Below, piece after piece: positions 20,402 to 30,359 of a stretch of DNA of 64,000 nt (positions are counted from its first letter, which is position 1; each line of letters opens with the position of its first letter). The notes beneath the pieces were generated by a model, which was not told the DNA's origin, made no database searches, and saw only the letters and a program-made list of their open reading frames with translations. The position numbers and the translations under genes are program-made. Source of the DNA: Rhabditoides inermis. Lineage: Eukaryota; Nematoda; Chromadorea; Rhabditida; Rhabditidae. The stretch spans positions 175,001 through 239,000 of the forward strand of contig CAWZYM010000409.1 of NCBI GenBank assembly GCA_963966185.1. The letters run 5' to 3'.

Positions 20402-20686
20402 GTATTGCGATACTCACCCCCACTAATCCCCCGCGTAGGATCATATCTAGGATGAGAGAGCGAGGGGGCGTGGCTGGCCAGCGCGCTCCCATCGCCAGTT
20501 GTGTGGCTGCCCTGGCCGGATAAAGATGTGTACTATTCTTTCCTTTGTTCCGATGAGGACCAGAGATACTTCTGCGGAGCCATATTACGACTCCCACGTG
20601 GTGAAGCTGACCCGTGGCTTGGGCTAGTACTACTTGCGGACTGCGGAGTAGCAAAGGGCTCTCGCTACACCATAGAGCACCGCAGT
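20402..20686 (+). other. 285-bp insertion in the left arm
   Basis: Sequence present only in the left arm of the inverted-repeat element. It contains an open frame (LPWPDKDVYYSFLCSDE, RYFCGAILRLPRGEADPW) that I do not recognise. No duplication at its ends was identified. Possibly part of the parental element that was deleted from the right arm. Confidence 0.4.
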
Positions 20687-20844
20687 ATCATAGATGTAAC
20701 ACCTCGTCTTCTTTGTGGCAGCTGGCACACAATCGCGAATCGGATAGATCCAGAGTGTTCGGGTCGGCGCAGCGAGATCTTCAGCGCAGCGAGATCAACG
20801 CAATCAGGCGAGAAGCTAGGTGGGAAGGGAAGATGGACGTGATA

Positions 20845-21139
20845 GACCCGAACACTCTGGATCTATCCGATTCGCGAGTGTGCGCCAGCTGCCACGAAGA
20901 AGACGAGGTGTTACATCTATGATACCATCACTAGTGTCTACATTGCATCGTGACTTCGTAGACAATCCCTGATCTGATGATACGGATGAGGAGGAGGAGA
21001 TTGCGCAGGTCAACTCGTGGCTGAGGTGCGACAGGTGCGGGTGTGTGTAGAGTGTGGGTGCACTTCACCTGCCGCAACAACCGTCACTGCCCTGTCTGTG
21101 AGCATGGACTTCTAAGAGAGGAAGAGTATGCTGACAGTA

Positions 21140-21173
<34 letters not shown>

Positions 21174-21183
21174 GGAGGAGTAG
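20845..21183 (+). pseudogene. PHD-type finger and acidic tail, right arm
   Basis: Inverted copy of the left-arm segment, more complete at the 5' side: RVCASCHEEDE, then WLRCDRCG, CRVWVHFTC, HCPVCEHGLL and poly-Asp/Glu ending at the TAG around 21181. The frame shifts between pieces. Together the motifs give Cx2C...Cx2C...Hx2C...Cx2C, the PHD pattern. The first Cys pair is followed after some 70 bp by a stretch that could be an intron. Confidence 0.5.
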
Positions 21184-21654
21184 AAACAAAATTTAGGTGT
21201 TAGCACGAATGTGACACATACCAACAACAATACACCACCACATGTCAAGTTCTCTTTTCACAATATTTGTTCTTCATTCGAATGTTTCTTTTGTTGATAT
21301 TAATATTCACATTAGAGGGAGATTTCTTGTCTTGTATTGTTAATGGTGAATGGATTAATACGCACAGTGTATTCCGAAATAATAAAGCCTATCATATTTT
21401 TAGTTTGTATGTTTATGTCAAAACTTAAAAAAAATGTGAGCAAAACAAACAAAAAAACACTAATTAATAAATAAACATTTGTCATTAGAAAAACTTGTGT
21501 AATATACTTTGTTTATATTTTATATTATTGTGAAAAAGGCGTATGCTAACAAAAAATAACAAAAAATATTTTTTTTTCAAATTAATTTTTTTAAATGGTC
21601 CCGCCACGAAGAGCACTTTTGGACGAGTGCTGTGTAAATTTTAGTGGAGCTTGC

Positions 21655-22299
21655 CACCGATCAATCAATATACGCCACGCGGCGCGTCGCGAGTACTCAC
21701 TCGTCTGCACTCTCGCCGGATACACGTTCGCCCCGCCCCCTTTGCCAGAGAAATGAGTGAAAAAGTGGCCAATTCTGGAGCTAAACAAAGTAATATTAAA
21801 CACGTTATAAACATGAAACATATGACATGTAATACTTTTTTGAGATGCTACAACCATGAACTATCCGCTAAAACATTGAAATTTCGATTTTTCTAAGGTT
21901 GAAAAAATAGGTTGGATTCCCTACCTGACACGTCGTCAGCCGCTAGCCAGAAGAAACACCGTCTTATTGCTAGTTTTCTGGAACCATAACAACTATGTAG
22001 TACTCTACTGCTGCCCCTCCACTGTCATCGTTCACAGACATTTGTGACGTATCTTTGTGGTAAAATACGTTTAATTTAGTTTAATGTGTGTGATAAATTG
22101 GTAGCAGTCTGCTGCGAAGGTAACCCGCAGGGTAGGCCACCCACGGGCGCATTATTGTGAAAATAGGCCAGATACCGTTGTTGGGAAATCGTAGGGCTAT
22201 GGTGTAGTGCCATAGACCTCCTTCGACCCTCTCCGCAGAGTGAATCTCTTGAATCAGGGAGATACCTTTACCTTTTCCTTCTTAATGTGTGTGTTACAG
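21655..22299. other. Intergenic stretch, possible SINE-like segment
   Basis: 21655-22080 shows nothing I can name. 22090-22265 has a more structured, GC-balanced sequence (TGGTAGCAGTCTGCTGCG, GGGTAGGCCACCCACGGG, GAATCTCTTGAATCAGGG) that could be a SINE, but no clear A/B box or tail was verified. Confidence 0.25.
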
Positions 22300-22630
22300 G
22301 TGCAGACGTGTCTCAACAAACTGCCCGGCACCCTGCTGATCAAGAGCTACGAGTTGGAATGCGACAAGGTAAAGGGGGGGTTGCTGGGAAACCGACGGTG
22401 CGCAGTAACGAAATCAAAACGTCGTTAAACTGCACACGCATTTTTAACACGCATTGTCATATTGGTCATGCCCTTTGATTTCAGTAACAACAAAGCACGC
22501 ATCAATATCTATAATGTTCTAGAAAAAAATCACAGTGTTTCAGGACGGTGACAACTGCTTCGGATAACTCGCCGTGAACGAGAAGCTAAAGGCTATTGTG
22601 CTGGCTATTAGAGGGAGTGTGGAAGCAAAG
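22300..22630 (+). pseudogene. Class-3 lipase fragment, two exons
   Basis: Exon 22300-22368 (23 codons, after TTACAG, before GTAAAG) reads VQTCLNKLPGTLLIKSYELE then CDK. The next exon starts at 22544 after TTTCAG with DGDNCFG, a TAA in place of an expected Tyr or similar codon, and LAVNEKLKAIVLAIRGS. The order CL...CD...D-C-G...KAIVLxxRGS matches the start of the Lipase_3 alpha/beta-hydrolase domain in secreted invertebrate lipases; the Ser nucleophile (GxSxG) region is absent. The fragment is cut by a pyrimidine-rich repeat at about 22637. Two exons in phase 0 indicate a genomic fragment, not a retrocopy. Confidence 0.6.
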
Positions 22631-22636
22631 CAGATA

Positions 22637-22808
22637 CGGTCTCTCTCTTTCTCTCCCTCCCTCCCTCTCCCTCTCTCTCTCCATCCCTCTATTTTTCTCT
22701 TCCTCTATTTCTCTCTCTCTCTCCCTCTCTTTCTTTCTCTTTTTTTTCTCTCTCTCTCCCCTTCTCTATGTCTCTCTCTATCTCTTTCTCTCCTTCTCTC
22801 TCTACATA
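22637..22808. repeat. CT-rich low-complexity tract
   Basis: Pyrimidine-only words (TCTCTC, CCCTCC, TTTTTT) between the lipase fragment and the reverse transcriptase fragment. Confidence 0.85.
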
Positions 22809-22810
22809 TT

Positions 22811-23252
22811 TGAAGCACTTTGAACGAAAACTTTCCTATGGACCTTACAATATACCGAGTATTGTGCTGGAATCATTGGCTGTGATACTTGCAGAACCTT
22901 TGTCTATAAATTTAAAGGAATCTCTATCCACAGGAAACATGCCGCATCTTTGGAAACAATCTATTGTAGTGCCGGTCCATAAGAAAGATGATCCGTCTAC
23001 TCTAAACAACCACCGCCCCATTTCGCTCACTTGCACGAGCTGCAGAGTGTTAGAGCGGATGTTAGTCTATGAGATGCGTACACATCTCTAGTCTAATCAT
23101 CTTGTCGCACCTCAGCAGTTTGGGTTCTTAGATGGACACTCTACCATTTCACAGATGGTGGAATACGTCTCATTTATTAGTAGCGAATTTGGTGCAGAAC
23201 GAATAGTCGATAGTATATATCTGGATGTTGCGAAGGTTTTCGACACTGCGTA
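22811..23252 (+). pseudogene. LINE element E reverse transcriptase, 5' fragment
   Basis: Corresponds to about residues 441-590 of element B ORF2: YGPYNIPSIVLESLAV, QSIVVPVHKKDDPSTLNNH, RPISLTCTSCRVLERM, QQFGFLDGHSTISQMVEYVS, SIYLDVAKVFDTA. It has an in-frame TAG after MRTHL (23089-23091) and stops at a TAA near 23252, after which unrelated sequence begins. The second catalytic half lies at 25295-26255. Confidence 0.8.
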
Positions 23253-23510
23253 ATATGCGCGTATCAGATAGAACAATGACGATACCACATATCCTTCCCT
23301 TTCCACAATAAAATCAAGACAAGCCAAACAGAAACTTTATCTCAGTGAAAAGACCTCGGAGGCGTGGCCTCCGCGGCTCATATAGTGCCGGGTGCATTGG
23401 GGGTGTGTGTGTTGGCAGGGGGTGAGGGGGGAAAGGGGGAGGGGGAGGATGGAGGAGCGTGGGGCGGTTGACGACTCCCTCCCCTTGAGACGCTGCTCCT
23501 GCGCGTCTTC
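23253..23510. other. Sequence between element E fragment and KE-rich ORF
   Basis: GC-rich from 23345 on (likely 3' UTR of the minus-strand ORF, with a G-run of GGGGGAGGGGGAGG near 23436). No further gene seen. Confidence 0.35.
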
Positions 23511-23952
23511 TTAGCGGGTCTTGACGGCCTTGTTGGCGAGGACGGCGTTGTCCACCAGGAACCGGATCGCCTGTACCAACCCGTGGTATACGCTCAGCTG
23601 CTGCTCCAGAATGGCGGCGTCGACGGAGTGCTCCGTCTGCGTGGCCGCTTCCGTGGTGGTGACGCGCCTCTTCTTCGCCGGTTGGAGGAGCGCTTCCGTC
23701 TTGCGCTTTCTGTTCTTGTGCTTCTCCGTCCCGGCGCTGGCCGTCGAGCTTCCACTCTGCTCCGGCGCCTCCTCCTTCTCCGCCGTCTCGTCCTTCTCCT
23801 TCTCCTTCTCCTTCTCCTTCTCCTCGGCGGTCTTCTTCTCCTCCTTCTCCTCGGCAGCCTTCTTCTTCTCCCGGTACTGGTGGAGAGCCTCGAGTCGCTC
23901 GGGCTCCGGCGGTGTCTCTGCTGCCGCTCCATTGACAGTCGGAGAGAGCGGC
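23511..23952 (-). CDS. Lys/Glu-rich protein C-terminal segment, possible nuclear protein
   Basis: Open frame of about 145 codons ending LANKAVKTR-stop. It has a KE-repeat coiled coil (EKKKAAEEKEEKKTAEEKEK), an acidic Ser-rich stretch, two basic nuclear-localisation-like clusters (KHKNRKRK, PAKKRR) and a hydrophobic C-terminal helix (LVQAIRFLVDNAVLANKAV). At its 5' side it runs into the foldback element at 23953, so its true start is lost. Codon use is much more GC-rich than the surrounding element E. I do not recognise the family; it is probably a host-gene exon carried with or interrupted by the foldback element. Confidence 0.45.
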
Positions 23953-24860
23953 GGGCGAGACTGCGACGCGATAACATATCTGATTTCCCACTTCAACTTC
24001 ATGAATTCGGAACTTATCAATCTGAAACTGTTCTCAGTTTGTCACAAACGTTTAGAGCTTCAAAATGAGGTCTCATAAGGACATAAGCAACTAACACCAT
24101 GAAGTCCACGCTTTCAGACCAGTATCGTTTGCGCACGACGTTTTCTGAGAAACCAGCTAGGATTTTTGTGGCACTGTTTTTGTCTCGTTGAGACAAGTAA
24201 AATGAAATCTTATTTTTGAAATTTGGACCATTTTGAACACATCCAGGAATTGCCACCCGGACTAATTGCCAGTTAAAGATGAGTGTATGCGCAAATCTAC
24301 CTCCAATTCCCTCTTTTATGGTTCTCTCCCTTTGGCAAAATGCCGAGTCTTGGCATCAAGCCACGCCGCCACACAGTCACTCATCTTTAACTGGCAATTA
24401 GTCCGGGTGGCAATTCCTGGATGTGTTCAAAATGGTCCAAATTTCAAAAATAAGATGTCATTTTACTTGTCTCAACGAGACAAAAACAGTGCAACAAAAA
24501 TCGTAGCTGGTTTCTCAAATAACGCCGGACGCAAACGAGACTGGTCTGAAAGCGTGGACTTCATGGTGTTAGTTGTTTATGTTTTTATGAGACCTCTTTT
24601 TGAAGCTCTAAATGTTTATGACAAACTGAGAACAATTTCAGATTGATAAATTTTGAATTCATGAAGTTGAAGTGGGAAAGTCAGATATGTTATCGCGTCG
24701 CAGTCTCGCCCGCCTGTGGCAGGGCACAGCCAGAGAGACGCGACTCCTCTACGCCCCGCCCCCTCCCCTCTCGCACCGGGTTCTCGAACTAAGACTCGAG
24801 TGTGAAAAAGTTGTGAAAATCATGAAAAGGAAATATTGAAACAACATTATAATAAGATGG
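23953..24860. mobile_element. Foldback element, second copy
   Basis: Inverted arms of about 335 bp (23953-24287 and about 24379-24714) around a spacer of about 90 bp. Same family as 15745-16690. The right side continues beyond the arm (24715-24860) with sequence that matches 16540-16685 of the other copy, while the left side is cut at 23953. It lies inside element E together with the KE-rich ORF. Confidence 0.75.
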
Positions 24861-25276
24861 AGTGAAACATGGGATATTCAGTGGTGCAGTTCCCATTTCG
24901 ATCGGACGTCATTGAGCCAGTGAAAAGTATACGGATCGAAAGATGTCAATATGAAACAGCCACTTTGCATCGAAATATCTCGATGAATGAAATAAACTTT
25001 ACTATGATATTTTGTATACAGATCAACAATATATAGATAGGTATAAATCCAGAAGTTTGTTCATCTATACTCAATGTGATTTTGATCACAGCGGCTTTTT
25101 TCATGCTGAATCGTGTTTCTCACATGAACACCCGGGTGTCAATTTGAATGATGAAAATGAGATTGAAATGTACATTCCAAGCAAATCATGCATGCTGAAT
25201 TTATTGGTGTTATTGGTTTATTTTTAGTTTGATCAGATAACGATATATAATCAATGTCACGCTATGTCACGGCCCG
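24861..25276. other. AT-rich stretch inside element E insertion
   Basis: No gene of known type. A 71-codon frame at 25012-25227 has no recognisable features. Confidence 0.35.
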
Positions 25277-25294
25277 GGCCGTGACGTCACGGCC
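25277..25294. other. 18-bp perfect palindrome with CRE core
   Basis: GGCCGTGACGTCACGGCC, containing TGACGTCA, directly before the point where the element E reverse transcriptase resumes. Could be the junction footprint of an excised or deleted insertion. Confidence 0.6.
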
Positions 25295-26255
25295 GAATGG
25301 TCAAAGCTTGTGATCGGGACAGTACCTAAAGAAAGTATTGTAGGTCCGCTCTTGTTCTTGTTATATATCAACGATATTGGAGACGTTATCGAACATAGTA
25401 AATTTCACATTTATGCAGACGACCTAAAACTCTACCTGTCATCTAGTACTCCCTGTTTTATGTTAAAGTTGAAATCAGATCTTCGTCGCATCGCTAAGTT
25501 TTTCATCAAGAGACAAATGAAACTGTCCGTTTCTAAATGTGAATGTATGCATTTCGGAAAAACAATCCTGAGAATTCGTACACTTGTGAGGGTCAACCTT
25601 TACGCTCGGTGCGAAATATACGCGATTTAGGTATTCAACTCAACTTCAATCTCAGTCCTGACAGTCATATTTCAAAACAAGTACGGAAAGCATTTGCTCT
25701 TGCTACTCTTGTTCCGCGTACTTTCTCCTATTGGAAAGACCAGAATTTTTTTTCATATACAAAATCAGACCGATTCTTGAATACGGCAGTGAAGTATTGT
25801 GTCTGATGACTAAAACTTTCACGACTGCATTGGAAAAGACACAAAGAAAGTTCACGAACGCAATATTTCCTAAAATGAGCTATGCGAGCCGTCTTGAGTC
25901 TCTCCAACTTGAAACACTATATATGCGTAGAATCAAAAACAACATCACCCTAGCACATAGCTATATGTATGGATATATCAAGTCTCAAAACCCTTTTAAC
26001 GTCAAAGATTCCAACTCAAGATCATCTAGGAACCGTTCTAATGGGTATAAACTTTACAGTAGCGCTAAAAACACCATTCAACAACCCTTCATACTTCATT
26101 CGGTTGTTAACACTTGGAACTTGCTTTCTCATAACGTTGTAAAAATCTTCGACAAACACCAATTCAGAAAGAACTTGATAAATCATATAAATTTCCATAC
26201 CAAAAATGGCACTATTTCGAGTTCACTTAACATACAAGACCCCACTAATTTCTAA
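25295..26255 (+). pseudogene. LINE element E reverse transcriptase, 3' fragment
   Basis: Continues the 22811-23252 fragment after a gap of roughly 40 residues: IVGPLLFLLYINDIGDV, YADDLKLYLS, MKLSVSKCECMHFGK, then two frameshifts (around 25565 and 25745), IRPILEYGSEVLC, SYASRLESLQLETLYMRRIK and a C-terminal NTWNLLSHNVV. The SGVPQGS motif is degraded to TVPKESI. A 3' UTR follows to a CTATTATTATTC tail near 26515-26528, the same tail type as elements A and B. Confidence 0.85.
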
Positions 26256-26528
26256 AATATGAAGCTGGGGCAACTCTATTTCAGAAGTGGTGGCAAACGG
26301 CACAAATGGACCGTTTTTCTCACTCACTTTTATCTCGTTTGGGGTGATGAGACTGCACTTTTCCTGCATAGATCATGTTAACTCTGATTTCTGGGGAGAG
26401 TGCGGTTGTACCGGGTCGCAGGGATACGGACCGACGACGGGGGCTGCTGTGCCGCCCGATCATCTTATTGTATTCCTTCTATTCCGTGTTTTCACCACAA
26501 ATGCAAATGAATAAAACTATTATTATTC
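26256..26528 (+). other. Element E 3' UTR and ATT-type tail
   Basis: Non-coding, ending in AATAAAACTATTATTATTC. The tail abuts a copy of the inverted-repeat terminus (TACTCGCC) at 26532. Confidence 0.6.
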
Positions 26529-26531
26529 TTT

Positions 26532-26943
26532 ACTCGCCCCATGGAAGTGTGGGCCCAGGTGCCCACGGTGTGGGCCCGAGTGTGCCCGCGCTACGTATCC
26601 GATCAAATCGAAATACTTTCTCCTAAAACTTTGTAGAGAATATAAGAAAAGCTCTCCGCATCGATCTGCGTTCACAGAATTTAGGAATTTTGATTTTGAT
26701 TTTTTTCGGGATCACACCCTGTGGGACCGGCGGTCCCACTGAGTGTCCCCGGTGTGGGACCGTTTGGGCCCGACGGGCTCACTCTGTGTCTCCGGTGTGG
26801 AACCGTGTGGGCCCAAACACTATATCTTTTTTTTACTATTTTCAGAAAAACAAATACGACTAACGGAATTCCCATAGTGTATTTAGGTTGGAAACATGTT
26901 TTGAGCTCTTTTCAAAATGAAACATGTTCACTTTTCATGACAT
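26532..26943 (+). mobile_element. Arm of the TA-type inverted-repeat element, second copy, part 1
   Basis: Matches 14813 to about 15240 of the first copy (TACTCGCC-CATGGA start, GTGTGGGCCC and GGTCCCAC words, AACATGTTTTGAGC). Interrupted at 26943 by the LTR element; continues at 28171. Confidence 0.75.
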
Positions 26944-28166
26944 TGCAATACGATGGTTAGTCGTATTTTTCGTCCACTGTGACAATACGGGCCAGAAGAT
27001 ATTTATTGGCAGTCCAACATGCGCGTGGTGTTGCGCGCTATACACTGATAAGAGAGCGCGGCTGCGCAGCAACCACGCCCCTCTAATACATCGATTGGGG
27101 TCATACACATGGCCAGAGGGCCGTCAATGAAACGCATAAGTGCTTACATATTCCGGACCATCGCATCCCACCCCTCTAACATGATCTCGCCCTCGAGATC
27201 TAAGCAAGGCACAACACTACAGTATGACTATCCAAGATACAGGTACAGGTACAATGAAGCGGAGTATTCATGAACCTAACGGACTGAGCAATAGTGCACT
27301 ACTGACGACGACTAAAAGACAATGTACTACTAATTGGATCACCGCGACCTGTCCCCGTCTACTCTCCTATCTAGGGGGACGGTGCTCGCACGGCTTCGCT
27401 CCTTGGCGATCCCTCCGGTCGGTACCAGGGGTGATGTGGCGAGGGCTCCTTGGCTCTGCTCGTCTCAGCATCAATATAGCTCGGCGGCAATGGGACTGGG
27501 GTCGTATCACTCGGAATATAGTCAAGTGTGGCAGAGAAAGGGGACTCGGCACGCGTGATGGGAAAACTCACGCGGCTACTCTGGGTGAAGTCCAGAATAT
27601 GGGGGATATAGAAATAGAAATAGGGAGATGGTCAGTGAAATGAAATAATTCGAATTTAGTAATATAGACTGCTGGCCAATTTTCTGGACTGCAACTGGCG
27701 TTATCCGGTAATGTCGAGGTACAGCGAATAACAACAGCACAGCAAGTTGTCGATAGCCATCGGAAGAATTCGACCAGATGGAACTCACAGTGCTGCTCCG
27801 CTTGTCTCCGGAGGAGTGTAGATGGTAGCTCCGGGCGGACGGAATGTGGGTGTAGCGGTACCCGAGATCTTTTTCAAATTACACCGACGTTGAACAGATG
27901 GAATACAGTTCAGACGACGGGAATTTGGCAGGAAAAACTTCCATGCAATACGATGGTTAGTCGTATTCTTCGTCCACTGTGACAATACGGGCCAGAAGAT
28001 ATTTATTGGCAGTCCAACATGCGCGTGGTGTTGCGCGCTATACACTGATAAGAGAGCGCGGCTGCGCAGCAACCGCGCCCCTCTATTACATCGATTGGGG
28101 TCATACACATGGCCAGAGGGGCCGTCAATGAAATGCATAAGTGCTTACATAATCCGGACCATCGCA
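26944..28166 (-). mobile_element. Miniature LTR element (TRIM-like), minus orientation
   Basis: Two direct repeats of 222 and 223 bp (26944-27165, 27944-28166) that begin TG and end CA and are almost identical. ACAT is duplicated outside (26940-26943 and 28167-28170). Read on the minus strand, a polypurine tract AGAGGGGTGGGA lies immediately before the 3' LTR and the base after the 5' LTR starts TGGAAG, as in a tRNA primer site. The internal part is only 778 bp and has no gag or pol. Confidence 0.75.
27166..27943 (-). other. Internal region of the TRIM-like element, exon-like pieces
   Basis: On the minus strand a frame with GTATPTFRPPGATIYTPPE is followed by a strong 5' splice site (CACTGTGAGT, about 27785). 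After a pyrimidine stretch ending in ACCCAG (about 27590) a second Pro-rich frame follows (LDYIPSDTTPVPLPPSYIDA, then AKEPSPHHPWYRPEG). These may be captured host exons with an intron. Alternatively they are chance frames. Confidence 0.25.
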
Positions 28167-28170
28167 ACAT

Positions 28171-28805
28171 AATGGGTTGTCACTTTGCTGTTTTGACAGA
28201 CGCACACTTTTCCGATTCTGATGAGACTAACTGCTCTAGTACTAGAATCAGAATGTTTATCTCGAATCAAGTAGCACAGTACAATTATGTAAATTACGGC
28301 GAGGTTACGGTAAAATACAGTAATGCAACGCCTACTGCGAGTCCCAATAACACGGATTTCGGTAGTCCCGAGGATGCGTACGTGCTATTGGTGGTGCATG
28401 TCATCCCCTGCTTGCGGCTTCTGGGGAAGTTTCGATCTCGGCGGCAGAAGAACCGTGCTTCAACGATCGATCGCGAAGAGACGTCTCCGAGAGTTTCATC
28501 GTCTTCGAGGATTCCTCTCCAGTCTCAAAGCCGTAGATGTAGAGAGTAGCAAAAGCGAATACCAGTCCAGTTAGTGTCCTCCGCCGCACAGCATTGTTCA
28601 GGGGTCGGGGGAATAACAGGGGAAGGCACGCGACCGCGCGCTGGCAGAGAAAAGAAAGGAAAACAAGCGACTCAAGACCGAGCTCTCTGTTCTGCTAGTA
28701 TTAGATTGTTGTGTTTTGAACTACGTGTGAAGACAGATTTTCTTATTTGTATTGCACATATGATTGGTCCCCCGATAAAACGAAGCCCGTTTAGTGCATC
28801 CAGTT
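28171..28805 (+). mobile_element. Arm of the TA-type inverted-repeat element, second copy, part 2
   Basis: Resumes after the LTR element: GTCACTTTGCTGTTTTGACAG corresponds to about 15243 onward. A further interruption from about 28240 to 28715 separates it from the end that matches 15330-15420 (TTTTCTTATTTG, GGTCCCCCGATAAA, TTTAGTGCATCCAGT). The opposite arm is not present in the window, so the copy is truncated. Confidence 0.6.
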
Positions 28806-28972
28806 TCCACGCTTCTTTTTCAATAACCGTTTTCATGATCGCTGTAGTGGTAACAAACTGTTTATATGCATAACATAACTTCAATTGTATTTTTGTAAAA
28901 CAATAAGAAGAGAAATTAAAATTTCTATCGATTTTACCAGAGAGATGTGACCAGTTGACCAGTTTCATCGCA

Positions 28973-28978
28973 TTTATT
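28973..28978 (-). terminator. AATAAA polyadenylation signal of the secreted-protein gene
   Basis: AATAAA on the minus strand, 34 bp after the TGA at 29012-29014. Confidence 0.65.
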
Positions 28979-29011
28979 CGAATATGATCAAACGAGGGAG
29001 TGCCTTCCACT

Positions 29012-30306
29012 TCAGTGGTGTCCGTTGAAGTAGGCCGAGTGGCCGGCCGCATGGTCCGCATTGTCGACGGCAGACGAGTGCTCCTTGCCCGTGTAGGCCG
29101 CCTTCTCCTCGCTGCCCTTCGCCGCCGAGTAGTCAGAGCCGTAGCCAGAGTGCGCAGAGTCCGCCTGAGATGAACCTTTTTCGCTCTTTTTGCGTCTGCT
29201 TACGATCATTTGTTGTGTCACATGGTATGAAAACACGACCGAACCGTATGTGTCGAGATTCGCCGAGATTGGCCACGCGTTTTGTTATGTATGTTGAGAA
29301 TACGACTGTGAGTGTGATTGCTCGCCTTGCTGTAGTCTGCCGCGTGCTTGTCGTACCCTGTCGCCGCCGCGTCGTACGCCTTCTCGAAGCCCGTGCCACT
29401 CGCGCCCTTCGAGTGCTCCGCCGAAGCCTGCAAGCACATAAATCCACTTCCGAATAGTTTCCCAATTAGTTTCAAATACCTCCGAAAAGGAGGGAGAAAA
29501 AATGTAATGAATTCAAAAGAAAGTGGATCCACCTTAGCGTGCTCGTATCCCTCCGATCCGTAGTAGCCCTTGGAGTAAGCGCCCTCGGGGCCCGAGCCGG
29601 ACGAGAAGTACGAGAACTTCTTGAAGCCGTCCGAGTCTGCGAGGGAAGGGAGGTATGATAGGAGGGAGAGAGGGGGAAGGGGAGAGGGATAGAGAGAGAG
29701 AGAGAGAAAGAAAGAGAGAGAGAGGGAGGGAGAGGGAGAGGAATGCTCACCTCCGGCGCTTTTTGCCCCCTTGTCGTAAAGCGAGTCGCCGTGTCCGTGC
29801 GCCCCGCCGCGAGAGAAGTGCGCATCGCCAGAGGCCGCAACCTGAACGAGTCGCCTCCTCTCTCTCTCTTTCTCCTCTCCCTCTCCTTCTCCCCCTACCT
29901 CTTTTCCGTACCCCTTGGCGTTGTATCCGTAGTCTCCCAGCTGGTGTCCATTGGCGCGATCGTAGTATCCGTGATCGTAGCCCGACTCGCGATCTCCCCA
30001 GCCACCGTACTTGGACATCTCAACAGTGAATAGTATAGGCTGTTTCCTGATCATCGTATAGGTTTTTTTCTGACTTTAAGCAGTGACAATTTTTTGCTTA
30101 GGCAAAAATATAGTTGACTATTTAAACAACATGGAGACACACATGAGAGTCACTCCCTCCCTCCCTCCCTCTCCTTCCCTCCTTACATGATCTCCATGGT
30201 TCTTATCGTAGCTGTCCTGACTGGAATAGTATGATGGCTGATAGTAGTTCTGGGGGAAGGCAGTCGCCCCGAGTACGCAAGCGGACAGAGCGAGGAGGGA
30301 ACACAT
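29012..30306 (-). CDS. Secreted Gly/Tyr/Ser/His-rich protein, six exons, apparently complete
   Basis: Exons on the minus strand: 30187-30306, 29899-30018, 29751-29841, 29533-29636, 29326-29427, 29012-29164; 229 codons. All junctions fit AG/GT except the last intron, which starts GC (AAG-GCGAGC). Exon 1 is a signal peptide (MCSLLALSACVLGATAFPQ, start 30306; an ATG at 30324 is also in frame but lies about 25 bp from the TATA box). The mature protein is low-complexity: SKYGGWGDRESGYDHGYYD, DSLYDKGAKSAGG, FKKFSYFSSGSGPEGAYSKG, GYDKHAADYSK, and an Ala/His/Ser-rich end (AGHSAYFNGHH). It has only two Cys, both in the signal peptide. The composition suggests an extruded matrix, cuticle or silk-like structural protein; the exact family is not recognised. 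Simple repeats sit in introns 1-3. Confidence 0.8.
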
Positions 30307-30347
30307 AACTGGGTGATAGCACATACCCCCACCCACTCGCAAGCCAG

Positions 30348-30354
30348 TTATATA
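30348..30354 (-). promoter_or_regulatory. TATA box of the secreted-protein gene
   Basis: TATATAA on the minus strand, 42 bp upstream of the favoured ATG (30306), giving a start site near 30320 and a very short 5' UTR. Confidence 0.65.
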
Positions 30355-30359
30355 CCCCT

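Larger units (their letters stand above)
19676..21645. mobile_element. Mutator-like long inverted-repeat element with 9-bp TSD
   Basis: Termini ACTAAAATTTACACAGC and its complement; GGAGCTTGC is duplicated at 19667-19675 and 21646-21654. The left arm is 19676-20401 plus 20687-20765 with a 285-bp insertion between; the right arm is about 20845-21645. Total arm length is about 800 bp. Long inverted repeats with 9-bp duplications are typical of Mutator-like (MULE) and some foldback elements. Each arm contains an AT-rich terminal half and a coding-like inner half with a PHD-type finger and poly-Asp tract, so the arms look like an inverted duplication of one end of an autonomous element. Confidence 0.8.

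Noticed and set aside
22090..22265. Possible tRNA-derived SINE
   Set aside because: Some structured sequence but A and B boxes, tail and target duplication could not be shown; needs a search for other copies.
27224..27643. 139-codon plus-strand ORF inside the TRIM-like element
   Set aside because: Runs antisense to the element orientation given by PPT and primer site, and shows no recognisable motif.
28401..28589. Minus-strand frame starting with a hydrophobic run (LTGLVFAFATLYIYGF)
   Set aside because: Looks like a signal peptide but has no ATG (GTG start), no splice or promoter context I could confirm, and lies in a broken inverted-repeat copy.
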